Translations under genes and position numbers: made by a program | In this document: positions 10,401-24,300 of the stretch, piece by piece | Layout: each line of letters starts with the position of its first letter | Numbering within the stretch: position 1 is the first letter of the stretch | NCBI GenBank assembly: GCA_024734555.1 | Contig: JANPWX010000054.1 | Span: 8,910,574 to 8,974,573, forward strand | Direction: 5' to 3' | DNA: 64,000 bases | Source: Trochalopteron elliotii | Taxonomy: Eukaryota > Chordata > Aves > Passeriformes > Leiothrichidae | The notes under the pieces: generated by a model | Databases searched by the model: none | Seen by the model: only the letters and a program-made list of their open reading frames with translations | What the model was told of the DNA's origin: nothing

Positions 10401-13400
10401 TTGCTTGAGATTTAATTAGAAATAAGACACAATATTAATCCATCTTGCTCCATACATACACCCAGGTTGGAGCTGTTGGTGCATCTTTCAAATAGGCCAA
10501 GTTTCACTCTGTTCTCCACCTGTTACTGACTGCCTTGGTTTTTGCTAGTTCTTTTATTTACTTCCAGTGACTCATGGAGACTTTGTTCACTGGTTTATGG
10601 TGACTTTCTGGATCCCTGGTTTACATCACCATTATTGCTTTGCATCACCAGATGTTTCAGCTCAAGAGTTGCCAGCATGAACCCCAAGAGTTCATATGAC
10701 TTGCACCTCCCAAAAGCTAAGCCTGTGCCCAGAATAACAAGCTTTCACAGGATTAGACAAAGTCCTGTTCTGATGATGTTTGTGACTGAAGGGAGGCTGC
10801 CACAACTGGGGCCTCTGAGAGTCTTCCCTATAGACCATTAGAGATATTATGGCTCCATGGGTATAACTCAGGTGCCAAGTTACTCTGCTGTATGGGCTTT
10901 AAAAACACTGTCCAGTTTAGGACTGAGAGGTTTCAGGGGAAAGTACAAAGTAAATATGAGGAAGTACTCAGCAGTACTGAGAATGACACAGCCTAAGCAG
11001 AGCAGGATCCTCTGCTCCAGACTGTCTTTGCCATGAGGAAAGAAACAATTATTGTCTCTTTTCAGTATAACATAAGAAATAAAATGTACATGCAATTACA
11101 GCATAAATGGGGAAGTTAGCCTTCAGTACTATTCTTTGACAGATACCATTTATGGTGGCCAAATTACTTGTTGGCTGTGGAGCTTGGTCATACCCCATAC
11201 TATGTTGTCCTCAGAGTCAGATAACACTCAAAAAAATTAGATGGCCCTCAACCTTTTCCATATAGAAAAGAAAGCATCAATTATTTGGGTTTATGCAGTA
11301 GCACCCCAGCACACAAACTTATTGGTTCCCAGTGCTTGGGCACTTTAGCTTCCCCTTCAAAAAGGTTCCTGTTGTGTCCCTCAACAGCTGCCTTCTAATG
11401 GGATTTATTTTTTTTAATATTAGAAGTTACCTGTTTTCTGTGCTATAAAAGAAAATATGTTCTGTTTTTGTAGTGGGTCATCTGTGACTTTGGGGGCACG
11501 TGTTTTTAACTGCTAGTTTGTTTTTAGAAAAACGGTAAGCGTTAACCTGGAGGACAAATGATCAGAAATACCTATAATCCCAAGAGCTAACACAATTGCT
11601 GGGAAATTCTAGACCTCAAATCAGCCCTGCTACAGAATATGATGAATTCCTATTTTTTTCCCCTCCACAGACATAGTAGCAAGATTTTACAATGAGAAGA
11701 AAGCAATTTGCTTAGCTGACTTGGGATTTCACCTCCTCCTTGCATCTCTTAGACTATATACATATCAGCAAGCAAGCCTCAGCTGTGCTCAGTCTCACTC
11801 TGACCTCTGTACTAACTTGATTTACTGGGTTTAGTTCTCAAATAGTATATTATGTTATAACTCAACGGATCTGATTAGAACTGGCCGGTATTTTAATGAT
11901 TTATGTGGGGCATCTGGGACTGTATGGGTAACATACACATTGTGTCACTGCTGTAGGAGGAATCTGCATTGATCATGCCAGCGTGCTCCAAGACAAGAGC
12001 GTGTCAAATTCCTGTAAGCCTGAGTTCACAAACTTGATCTGACAGATGGCCAAGCTTGCACTGGGACTGACCATAGTTCTCATGGTGGGAATAAAATAAA
12101 CCAGCTGGATTGCTTCTAGCCATTGCATTATGAGAGGATTTCCATTCCTTTCTGTTGTTCTGTTTGTATCTTGCAGTGCTTAAGAAGGTGTTTATCCTTC
12201 CCAGTTTTGTAGCCAGAAACCTGGGCCACAGGAACTTGAAATCAGCTTTGTCTGTGGTTTATCCTTCTGCCAGAAGACACTGGTGTGAAACACAGGCTAC
12301 TGGAACTAAACTTCCAGACCTCTCCACATCCTGCCATGGCTATCAAATTGCTAGCAAGTCTCAGGTCAGAAAGGCTGAGGTGTGAGAAACATAAAGAAAC
12401 AATTAAACAGCACAGTTGGTTTAAAACCATAATGTCACTGCATTTAATAAGAGATCATACTATTATTTTTTTTAATAACTGATAGAAAAGGACTTTGCAA
12501 GTACAGAAAGAAGGATATCAGGAGCACAGTGATAAAAGGGTTTCTTGTCCTTGGTTTGATTTTATGTGTTCTGAATTTTCTTTTGAGCATTGAAGCCAAC
12601 ATATGTGAAAGCATTCCAAAATCCTTGTCCCCAGCAGCATGAAAGTCCAACCTTGATGGCTTCTCACCTCCTATTGTAAGCTGCCTTTTGCTCACTAGTG
12701 GTGAATAAAAGCTTTTGATCCACATTAAACCCGAGGGCAACTCTTTACTCAGGTCCAGCTGCTGCTACCAGTGTTTGGCAGCACTCTGCCCCTGGACTGT
12801 CTCCCAGCTCAGACTTGTGGAGAGATGCAGAAAAATCATAAAGCTTCCCTTTACCATCTCCACCTGTGTGGTGGGAACAGCACTGTTCCTCACAGGATCA
12901 CTCTCATAATATGTAAGAAAGGCATTCCAGTGCCCAAGAAACACCAGGGGATCTTGGCTGCCTACCTCCTGCTGTTTCCCATCTTACTTCCTAGCAGGTT
13001 ACTCAGCCCTCCTGCTGTGCCAGTGTAGGGGATAAGTGTCTGCTGTCTCCTCTAAGTTGGGTAGCATAGAGCTGTCTTTGTGGTGCTGGTAGAGACCACA
13101 GGACAAGAACAAAGAGCAGTGAAACTTCTAATGCCCTTAAACAGAAGACACACAAGAAACAAGAAAAAAAGAAAAAGCAGAAATATATTGTTTTTAAGAT
13201 AGAAGAGCATACCAGAGCTAGTCACAGGGGAGAAGGGCTTTGCATTGTGCCATCCTTTTGGTTAGATCCTTGGGGCAGAAACCATTCATTTCTAATGGGA
13301 TTCTTTGAATTCTGAAGCCTGATGTTTTCAGTTCTGGGCTGGAGGACACTGCTGTATTAGTTATTGTTAACAGCAGCCTCATTCACCTTCAGATGTGGGC

Positions 13401-16400
13401 TGCTAAACTCTCTTGGGTCACAGGATGCTGACCTAAGGGACTGCATTCCAACTGGGTTTTTGTGCAAGGCACAGCACAGGGAATCCTTGGCCTCTAAACC
13501 TTGCCAAAGTAAGAAATAAACATGACTTCAAGTCATTTAGAAGGTGACCTGGGAAAATTAGATGAGGCTAGATTTAGAATTTGCAACATGGAGTAAATCT
13601 GAAGAATAAAACCATGGCTGAGAGACTGGAAGCAGCACCCAAGTGACACTTTGTCTTCCTTTGAGCAAACTCGATGCAGCATGCCCAACCACACACCTGG
13701 CTTTCTCCTGTTGTGTTCTGTTGGATGTGTGCTGTCTGAATCAACACCCCTTGCATAGCAGACTGTAAATGAAGGAGTGAAGGACTTGGGCCGTGTGGTA
13801 GTTGCAGTTTCAGCCCAAACAGCCATGGAGATGGAGCACGGAGTGTGCTCGTGCTACAGCATGAGCAGGCTCTGTCTCCCACACAGTGACAGTGTGAGGC
13901 TGAAGTGCATCACAAAGGTGAGCCTCCAGGCTACCAGATCTGTGTCAGAGAACAGACTCAGCACATTTCAGGCCATCTGTGAATAAATCCAAGCTTGTAC
14001 CTCTCTCCAGGGTCATGCTGTACTAACATCATCCAGTAATGAGAGCAAAACACACTCTCTGCAACGGCAGGCTGCAAATATTGGTAAAGCATTGCTAAAA
14101 GCCATGAAAAAGCAGCTAGGATTTATGTTGTTCGGGGAGGGTGAGGGCTTTGGAGTAGTTGTACCAAAAAACCAGTGTCAGCCAGACAACCCAGCTGGTT
14201 CCGACTGGCAGCTCCAAGAGGAAATCAAAGTGGCACATGTTGATCCTGATTTAGAGCAACCTGCATCAACTTGCCAGCCTGTCTTTCAGAAATGTTTCAT
14301 CCTTCAACTTTTCAGTAAGCTTCTGAGGGTGCTTCTAGGAGGAAAAAGGGAATTTACCAATTCAGAGAATACCAGTTTTCACCCCCAACATGTTATTTAT
14401 TGCTGGAGGCAAGAGAAGACACAGTGATGTAACAATTCTTGAGCCCAGAAGAGCCAGCCTTAACACAAAACAACTAAATTTTGGGTAAGCTTGTCTTCAA
14501 GTGCAAGCATAGTGATATCAAGAGTATTTTATAGCATGTCTAAGAACTGTTTAGTGCTATAATGCTATAGATTGGGATTTTTGTTTTCTCAAGAAGTAGT
14601 GAAAAATGTCAGTACTGAATGGAGGAAGGAGTTAGAGACTGTCAGAACTGACAGTGAAGTCTGATGGCTAAAGTCCATTGCAGGAGAGGACACCAGCAAT
14701 AATATTTGATGTAGGAGCAGTAGTCTGGCCAGGACCTAGAGAGACTGTCAAATGTGGGATGGTACTGCAGTCATAAATAGCATGGAGATGTGGTAGATGC
14801 ATTTTGGACCAGCTACTGTACTTGGGTCATATGAAGTGTGTCTGCTAGTCTACCAGATCAGGTTGGGTTAATGGGTGTAAGGATGGACTTGGCAGCTGAG
14901 AGTGGAGGTACCAGTGGGCTCCAGAGGGCCTAGTTTTGCAGCTGAACTGTGCTCACAGCCAAAAGCCACATCTTTGCTGGGCCTAGGGCTGGAAGGGAAC
15001 CAACTTTGCTTTACTTGCTTGCCAAGAGCCAAGTTCGGGTCGTTAGAGCTCTACAGTGCTCTTGCTCCAGCTGATGACTTCATGAACACCTAGTGCTGGG
15101 AGGAACACAGCTCCCTGTACAGCCTTAAACTCTCTGTTTCCCTGCATATGCAATGACATCATTGCCACCTGAGGGCCCAAACTCTGGTCTTGGCAGGTAC
15201 AAGCCTTTTGGGTCACCTTACATTGGGGTTCTTGCTCTAGATGCATATTTATGTAATGATTGCTGGATGGCTGTAATTAAATGACTGTAAAGCACTACCT
15301 AAAATGCACCAGTAATAAATTCTTAATAGCTGATGCTATAACAAGCAGTTACACAAAAAAATATATCGTAACATGCAGATTGTTAACAGTGTCTGGACCT
15401 GTTTAATGCTCAGCTTTAAATAATTACAATGCACACTATTAAAATGGTGTGTAAAATTTCTAACTAGTAAATAAAAAGTCCAATTCAGAAACAAAATGTA
15501 CTCAATCTTCAGTGGTGAAGAAGCCACAGAAGAGCTCAGGGTGGATAAACTACCTCTTATCTCTCAGTCCTGGTAGTGGTGCTACCTATCAGCCATGGTT
15601 TCTGTAAAGCATACTCCATTGTACATTCCTCTGCCTGGCACAGATTCTGTCCATGACTCATAAACATGGTTAGGATCCCACTTACATTACAAGTATGCAA
15701 CTAGGTAAAGCAACACATGGTTTTGCATTTTGTGAGGAAAGGATGGCTCAGGGAAAATTAGTTTCGCTGCTCCTATTTTTCACTTCTCTTATCCACTCAA
15801 AGCTGCTGTGTGGGCAATAACTCTACAGGGTTGGTTTCCCATGGCTAAAGAATAAAATGAACATACGTTCAAGACCCAGAAGAGTTAGCAAAATCAGCAG
15901 GTGGCCAGGTTTTGCACACTTGGTACAACATTGCTGCACATCAAAGGATGGCTGAGTGTGGCTAGCCACTGCCAGGAACTGCACACATGGTTGGTAAATG
16001 CAAATGTATTAACCAGCTGATGACAAGAGAATGTTTTATACTACAGTCACAGAAAAAAACTTGGAGGCCACCCTGTCTTGGGGCCTGCAGGCTAATGTAC
16101 ATCCTGAAACAGTCAAGACCATGAGGTTTGAGAACTGCAGCCTGGCCCACTGACTTGCTATGAAAAAATTAGACATTTTTGAGGCTTCTGAGGCCTGCAA
16201 ATCCATAACATCAGTGGAAACTGTACTCAGCGTATTTGAGAACCAGGATGGGTAGATTAATTTCTTCCTTACATTTGAGTAGTGCTTTGTATCAAAAATG
16301 TAGCTGCAGACTTCCCTGGATGGCACCAGAGAAAATTTTGGACAGTGGGGAAGCATCACAGTTCCTCTAAAGTTAGGACAGAAAATGTTCACCAGTGCAA

Positions 16401-18532
16401 TATCAAGAAGAAAAAAAAAATCGAATGTTTTTGCCTTGTGCTGCTCAAAACTGTCCAGTACAGAGATTTAGTCTGCTCCTCAACATAGGCCTTGTGTGAT
16501 CTGTGGAGAGCAAGTCCACCTAATGGATTTTGCCAAGTCCCACCAAGTGGGTGCCTTGCCCTAAATGCATAGCTGGGTTACACTTGTGGGTCTGGAAGCC
16601 TCCACTAAATTTGGAAGTGCTGTTCAGATTACATCCTCCAGCTGCTGAAGAGATTTTCTTACAAACAGTTGGCTACTCAAATACCTTGTGCCTCCCTAGA
16701 CACTGCCTCAGTCTCAGCTTTCAAGTCCAGCCAGGCCTACCTCAGTCATTGCTGTGTTTGATTCATACCATCTATATCTCATAGTGCTCCCAGCAATTGA
16801 TAAATTATGGCTCCAGTGAGACTATTGGGTTAAACGCTAAGGAAGAAAGAATGATGACAGTAATACTTGTCATTTGTGTGGCAATGTAGCAACACAAAAC
16901 CCTCTCTCAAACATATGTTATCTTGGAGGGACCTTTCCAGAGGATAGGCTTTCTGAGAAATGTTTATGGCTTTTGAATACATGATAGGCATGAACTTGAC
17001 ACGACCTACTTGGCCAAGCCCTGAGCTTCAGCCTGGTCTTTTACCACCACAAATCAGTCTATTTGAAGTATAGCCAGGATGGCAAGGGATGGCAAGGTTA
17101 TAGCACATAGCAGCTTGAGAAAGCACAGGATGGAGGCTACTTTCTTCTCAGGATTTAAAGATTCAGAGATATCTTTACTAACATCATAAGAAAATAGCTA
17201 AGTTCTACTCATACAGAAAAGCCAATATAGGCCCTGGGGTGATTAAAATATTTGACACTTGATTGAAATGAGCACATTGACATCCTTATAGTATACACAG
17301 ATCCCTCCTTTATCTTGGCATTGGAAAATGCAAGTTAAAGCAGAGGTTGTAAAGACTTTCTACTAAATATCCTAGACACAAGAGTTGTTTTTTCCTCCTG
17401 ACTTACCACAGCATCATGTTTTAGGATTTTCTGCTGCTTCATCTCAGCCTTCATACCATCCTCTCAAACTGATCTTGTATCAAGGTAATGTCAAATTTTC
17501 AAATTACACTGACTTTTCATTTTGTTGTTTAATTAAACATCGTGGAATTGGAGAAATTGGATAAAAGGTAGCATATGTTTCCAAGGACTGAGACACCTGT
17601 AAAAAAACCCAAAGTGTCTAAAGGCCCTCTCCTCAGCATGGCACTGAATAGCCCCAACTACATTACAGATACAGCTGTAGTCACTGAACTAACTGAAACC
17701 CAACCAAAGCATCCACAGTATATGCAGTCTGTAGGGGCATTCCCTGCTGGGCAGGCAGGAATCCTAAACAGTTATGAAGGAGATATTATCTGGGACCTCT
17801 CACAGGACCACTTTCCTTTCTTCCTGGAATAGCTGATACATAAGGGACCATTGACCTGGCTGCTCTCATCACCCAACTCCAGCAAAGCCACCAACACCCA
17901 TCAGTCCAGGGAGGTGGCTACAGGTGCAGGCAGGGATGGTGGCACAAACAGCCTGTGTCATACTCTGGGTCACTCTGCATCTTCAGAATGACCTGCTTGC
18001 AATAGGCCTCTGATTGTTATCCTCCTGCTAGTTGTAATTAAGGAAATTCTATTGCCTAGTACAGATACAATTACAGTTGCAGTATCAGCCAATTCAAAAT
18101 TAATATAAATATAATGGCAAAATTTCTCCCATGTTATTGAATAATTACCATAATACAACTCCAGTAGAGCAAAGATCAGGAATGTTTCATGTCATCATCA
18201 TTCAGAAACCAGCATTTTAAAATTGTATTGCTCGTTCATACAACACACATCTCAGAAACAGATCTGCTACTAAAAGTCAGTATAGAGGAATTGAGCTGAG
18301 AATCGTTAAAAACATATTTTTTAAATGAACAGCCATCACATTATTACCTATAATAATTTTCCTTTCACACTTATTTTTTAATTTATCCATGTTCCTTATA
18401 AAATATTACACAAAATTTTACTCTTAGCATTGTTTTCCTTAAACATGTGCATTTCAGTAACAACATTTGCATGCATAAATCTAGTGAGTTAAGATGTTAA
18501 ACTGATGCCAGAACTGAGTAGTCATTATTCAG

Positions 18533-18548
18533 AAAAAAAAAAAAAAAA
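18533..18548 (+). repeat. Poly-A tract, 16 bases
   Basis: Uninterrupted A run in AT-rich intergenic sequence. No element boundary could be seen. Confidence 0.8.
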
Positions 18549-19390
18549 CAACGTTTGTCTGTCTGTAAATTTTCTATGGAAAGCTATTCTTTTTTCAGTG
18601 CATTCTTTATTCAACATATTAGTTGAGTAGTCCTACTGAGGTTTCTCTGCTTTTGAATCATTTGCAGCCTGTTAGTAGCAGTTATTTCACATTTGAAATT
18701 TGAACTCTAGTCCTCCCTTTTTATCGGATGTAGAGTTTACACAAACTGATGCTATTCTTCAGTTAAAAAAAATGTGACCAGAATGAAAGTAAGTTTTATA
18801 CACACCATCAGCAGTTCACATCCGTGTTTCAACAGGAGTAAATTCCTTATTATAACACAGTATCCATGTGAGCACAAGCTGAATGTCATCTTAGGATGAT
18901 TCTGAAGAAGCAGTCCCGTCTTATAAAGACTGCTATTCCACAGTTTTAAATACCCATGTAGCACAGAGTACCTCCTTTTGCCCAGCCTATGCAGTTATGT
19001 TCCCGTCTTAGAAACAATTCTAACAAAACAAAGCAAAACAGTCTTTGAAGGAGCACTTTTCCTTAGGTGCACTATGTCACAGTTACCTGCCCAGCTCCTT
19101 GCATTAGGAACACAAGGCTGACTGCAGCCTTCAGTCCTCTGAGATAGTAGAGAAATCAAAGTATCTATACAGTGGAGAGGGCAAGGGAAAAGGATAACAG
19201 GCAGTACTGAATAAGAAAAAAACAAAACAGTTTAAAGCAACTTTACAGGGAGTGAGAAGAGCCCTAGAGTGGTCATTAGCCACACTGTGAGGAATTAGGT
19301 ACATCAAAAAAGGGGAACATTTGCTGCAGATATTTTGAATTGGAAAGGATTGGAGGAGGTTGTTATTCTTGAGTGTACTTAATGAACTGG

Positions 19391-19475
19391 GAGATGGCCC
19401 TGTGGTCAGGGCACAGGAAATCCAAGTCCCATTTCTGCTGCAGATCTCCTGTGTGGGATCAGAGAAGTGTCCAAG
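19391..19475 (+). mobile_element. Possible ancient tRNA-derived SINE (MIR-like)
   Basis: The block reading GTGGTCAGGGCAC, then a degraded promoter-box region, then TCTCCTGTGTGGGATCAGAGAAG resembles the layout of old amniote tRNA-SINEs (tRNA head, then a core with TTCCTGTGTGACCTTGG). It is much decayed and the match was judged by eye only. Confidence 0.35.
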
Positions 19476-21343
19476 ATCACCAGCAGGAGCCAGGCAGAGC
19501 TGGCAGAGCACTGGGGTGGCCAGTGTCAAAGCAGCGATCAAAATCAATGGGAAATGCCTGTTCCTGTAGGGAATTCCTCCATGCCTCCTCTTGCACAAAG
19601 CCACCCAAAATGGGCAAGAACATCTGCTTTTGTTTTCACAGTAAAAGCTGACACTGGAGGAGATACGCACATTTGGGAGGGGACCACATTCCACAGTGGA
19701 GCTCTTTGTAATGCTTTTGTAACAATAGAAGACCACTCTGGGAACATCACTTGGTGAAAACTTACTGCATCCAAGAGGCCAGAGCTGCCATGAAGGTGGC
19801 AGGAGAAAGTGTACTGAAATGACAGAGTTCTCCTCTTGGCAACTGGGTGGCAAGGCAGATCACTCCATGTGCATGGCAGAGGGGTCACTTGTAGGGACCA
19901 TTCTGTGGCCTGACACTTCCCTCCTTCTTTTCTATGGATATTTCTGGGAATTAGTTGCTCCATTTGCCCTTCAGCAAAGCACTGTATTAGTATGAAGGTG
20001 CAGTGACCTCCCACAGCAGGCTAGCCTTCAGATCCTCTTGTTCGGTCTTTGTGCATGCAAAATGAAATTACACCAAAATGTGAAACTTATGGCTAGAGAA
20101 AACACGTGGGTGGGAAACTAGGAGAACATTTCACCACAGTTGGTGTTTGAAAAGAAACAGTCCTTGGACTTAAATACAGCCTATTTGTTAATAGGTTCAG
20201 CAGAAAGATGCAAGATTTCAGGTTTGCTGTTCTGGACTGTTGTACCCCAAACCACCCCTCAAATCACTTATGTAGGAGACATGCTTCAGGCAGTGCCGGG
20301 GCAAGACTTTGACTCACTGACTACAACTTCACCCATGTCCTAGACAGGTGCTTCTGTTTTAAGGCTCATAAGCTGACAGACTTCCTACTATATCTGTAAT
20401 GCAGATGTTTGCCTCATTTTCAGGACATACAAAAAACAAACAAACAAAAAAAAGGTTTAATATTTTCTTAGAATAGAACTCTGGGAAAAATGTAATTTCT
20501 ATTCCCCTCTTAAAAAAATCCTCCCAACAGTTCAAATATACAGCTAACACTGTAGAGGGACCACTATTTCAAAGGAAATGTACCATATGGAAACAGAGTA
20601 ATTCCAGAGATAAAGTGATGCCTAAAAAAAGTGTTTCTCCTTGCAACTGAAGTACTTGCTTCAAGATTAGAATTGGGATAGTTCTTGGAGAGAGCAGAGA
20701 GGACAGGAATACAAATCAAAACAACTTACTAAAAAAATTAGTCAATGCTCGTATAAATGACAGCTGGAATCACTGTAACTCACCCAGATTTTTCTAACAT
20801 GAACGTTTGTCACGAGGACAACCAGTATGGCCAGTAAATACCATTGGAAAGAACCAAACTACTCCTTACAGAGTTTTCCCCATTGAAGCTGACAATTAAT
20901 AGCTAACCAGTGAATAAGATTTTGCATGACTGGTTCTATTCAGTCCAGATCAGTTTGTTGAGCAAATTAGAAGACAAATCAGATTAAGTATATATAAAGA
21001 AGCACTAGTTACCTGGTTAAAGGAAAACCTCAGCGTACCATGTTAATACTTTTTTTCTATGCTCTTTGAGTAGATATATTTACACAAGACATTTTCCATA
21101 GCATTACCTCTTTCCATGTGAAAGCAGAAGTCTTGTGCTGGCATATCAAGAGCTCAGCTTTTTCACTGTGCTAATAATAGCATCTAGAATTCCAGACAGT
21201 AGTAGGAACTTCCCCATTTCCTGTGAAGAAAATAACCTTTAATATAATGAAGTTTTAATCAACTTTTCAACAAGGTGAGAGGAAGAAAGGGGCCTGTCAG
21301 AAATACCTCTGGCTGGTGGTGAATGTCTGCTCTCCCCTTTCAG

Positions 21344-24300
21344 GATGGCCTGGGACTCCCTGTGCAGCCAAGACTTACGGCGGCCTGGGATAAGAAGTGC
21401 CTCAGGCTGGTCACCCAGCGGTGGGAGCAGCGCTGGGACACCATCCCTGGAGGAGCTGCGGCGCCTGCTCTGCACACGCACACAGCCCACAGAGCACGTG
21501 GATGAAGTCTGGCCAAACCTTTACGTGGGAGACCTGTAAGAGACAGGAAGGGCTGAAGGTTATTGCAACTCTTCCTCCAAATCTTCCACTCTTTATTTAA
21601 AAACAGAGAGCTTGGCACTAATTTGGAGACCTCTCACAACAGGTCTAAGTGTTGAACAAGATTCAACTCTGCATAGAAAAAATGCATCCTAACTGACTAA
21701 AAAGGATATCCCCCACCTCCTAGTTTCTCCTCCTGCATTAGTGCAGGAGTCACACACTGCAACAGCCCACTGGAGCTGTGGCATTGGTACTTCAGGCAGT
21801 CATGCCAAAGCTGGGTAAAAAGGATCAAGCTCATTTTCTCCTCGCTTTGCCAGATGGCATCAGTCATCTGAACTGATGAATACTCAGCAGAGGTGACTTG
21901 GTGAGAAAGTCCTTGAAGCCAGAAAACCCTTAGTTTGTGCAGAAATATCTCCACCACTGCCTTTCATCAGTTGAGAACCATCTAAACATATGTTTGGGAA
22001 AAAAATGAGGGAAATCTAAAAGTTAGTTTCTTAACGAGTCACTTCTATCTCAAAGCATTTAATGGACACTTTGAACCTGATCAACCTGCCAGAAAAATAG
22101 CCCGTGCCATTTCCTGCCATTGTAACAAACTCACCATCAGCAGCATGTTCTTCCCTGTATTGCAAGGCAGCAGGCAAATATAATTCCCCATCTTTCTTCC
22201 AGGTATGTTGCTCGTGACAAGGCACAGCTGAGCCGCATGGGCATCTCCCACATCGTGAACGCTGCTGCCGGGAGATTTCGCATCAACACTGGGCCCAAGT
22301 TCTACAGTGACTTGCCTGTGGATTACTATGGAGTAGAAGCAGAGGACAACCCAAACTTCGATCTCAGCATTCACTTCTATCCAGTTGCTCAGTACATCAG
22401 AGCAGCACTGAATTCCCCAAGAGGTAACTAGACCATCTGTGTGTGTTACATATCTTCTGCACAGTAGACAGTAGACAGTCAGGGCAAGTTATCAAATATT
22501 ATTTGACATAAACCAACCCACCTGCATGGGGGTAAGAATGGAGATACCCAAATAGAGTAACATCCTACCTGCCTCCTGAACGCCTAGTGGTAGTTTTCCT
22601 GTTTCCCTGAAACAGGGAAGGATGCACTGAACAGGCTTTTAAAGGGGTTCTCCCTATGCCTAGTGTTACTCATCAGCAAAAGACAAAATAGGAAGTGTTC
22701 TTTATTACCTACAGGGACACACTGACTGGGGAGGAGCATCACATTATTTGATCTTTTCAAATTAGTGACAGGATTTAAAATAAAAGACAAGGGAAAGTAT
22801 CATATTTGAGTAAGAAGATTCAATGATAATGCTACAATCTGTGCAAGTTCTACAAACACAGAATAGGGAAGAACTTGCTAGAAAGTGATTCTGCAGAAGG
22901 GGGATCAAGCAACAGCACCAGCCAGGAATAATGTCATGCTGTTGCTAGAAAAACTATAACTTTGAAATAGGAAGACAACCCACAGAATCCTCAGATTTAG
23001 TAAATACATGCCAGGTACAACACCAGAGGCTTGGGGCCAACGGGTGATCTTTACTACTAAGGGCAAGCCTTCACAAAAGCAAGTCATCGCTGTGCTACAA
23101 AACTGTACAGATACTACTTAAAAGTAAGTGATTTAATAAGAGAACAGTTGTAACTCAACAAACCGTTTTGGTTGCATCCTGGTGAGCTTCAATTGCAATC
23201 AGGCTCCTAAAGTACTAACTATCCAGCTTAAATGTATGCATTAGTAGATCTGATTCACACCATACTAGCCAGGAAGGGGAAGCACAGTAACTGCAAGCAG
23301 TGTACCTTCATGCTAGGTATCTGTGTGATTTTTGCTCTTTGGAGGACTTGTTCTGTTCTGTTAGAAAATATTTGCCTTTGTGCAACTTAGCGCTGCATTT
23401 AGGGAATTTGGATTTTCACCCATTTTTATTACAGCATCTGCTAATTGCAATTAAAGTCATTATTGGCAGTGCTCCAGAGAAAGGTAAGTTACAAAATCTA
23501 TTCGTGTGTGTAAAAGCAAAGTTCCAAATCTATTGACAAAAGACAGAAAACAGCAGATGAACTGTAGAAGCCACAACAGCAAACAAAACCAGTGCTTTGC
23601 AAAATGCATGCTGAAATACTAAGTTATGAATGCAGAACAAGTTACAGCTCAAGGCATATTTATCCCTACTCCCATGCTTTTAATATTGCTTTACTGAACT
23701 CCATATGGAAGCAGAGTTCTGGGAATGGAGACAAGGTGAAATTTAATCATACACTGTCCAGCTGTTGCTGACATTCATCATTTTGAGGAAAGCTCAACAG
23801 TTTAGAAAATATATAAACAAGATGTTCTGGAAGCATAATTTCCTGAGATACAGAAATTTAGCAGCTAAATACCCATGACCTGTGCAGGGATGAGACAGGG
23901 AGGGGATTGTTACATCATTTAGAAGAAAAAAAGTAGTGTTTATTATAAGCAATGAAATTAAACAAAAACAAAAAAATATACCAGGTGACAAGAGGCCTGG
24001 CTATATTCAATACAGGATGTAACAAGGTACTGCTCTTTAGTTGAGAAGTCATTTAAGACTGCTGCTTAACTATTATAAGCAAATTCAACATCAATTTTTT
24101 TCTTTAATGGAAATATATTATCCTTTTTACCTAAGAGGACAAGGCACAAACATATTTAAAACTAAGAATCAAGTACTCACTAGAATTAGGTAAGAACTGT
24201 TATTTCCATCATGCTTGAAAAAAAAAAATCTGATGCTTTACACCACAAGTCCAGAAAACAGCATTTATTCCAGATATCTACCTTAGCTGAACAGAGTATC

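Larger units (their letters stand above)
7620..21343. other. Intergenic region between CpG island and gene 2
   Basis: I see no coding exon, tRNA or structured RNA that I can support. The region holds a possible ancient SINE (19391-19475), a poly-A run (18533-18548) and scattered MEF2-like 10-mers such as CTATTTATAG at 8291-8300, which are expected by chance in AT-rich DNA. The longest open frame (minus strand 19131-19853, 240 codons) has no recognised domain. Confidence 0.5.
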
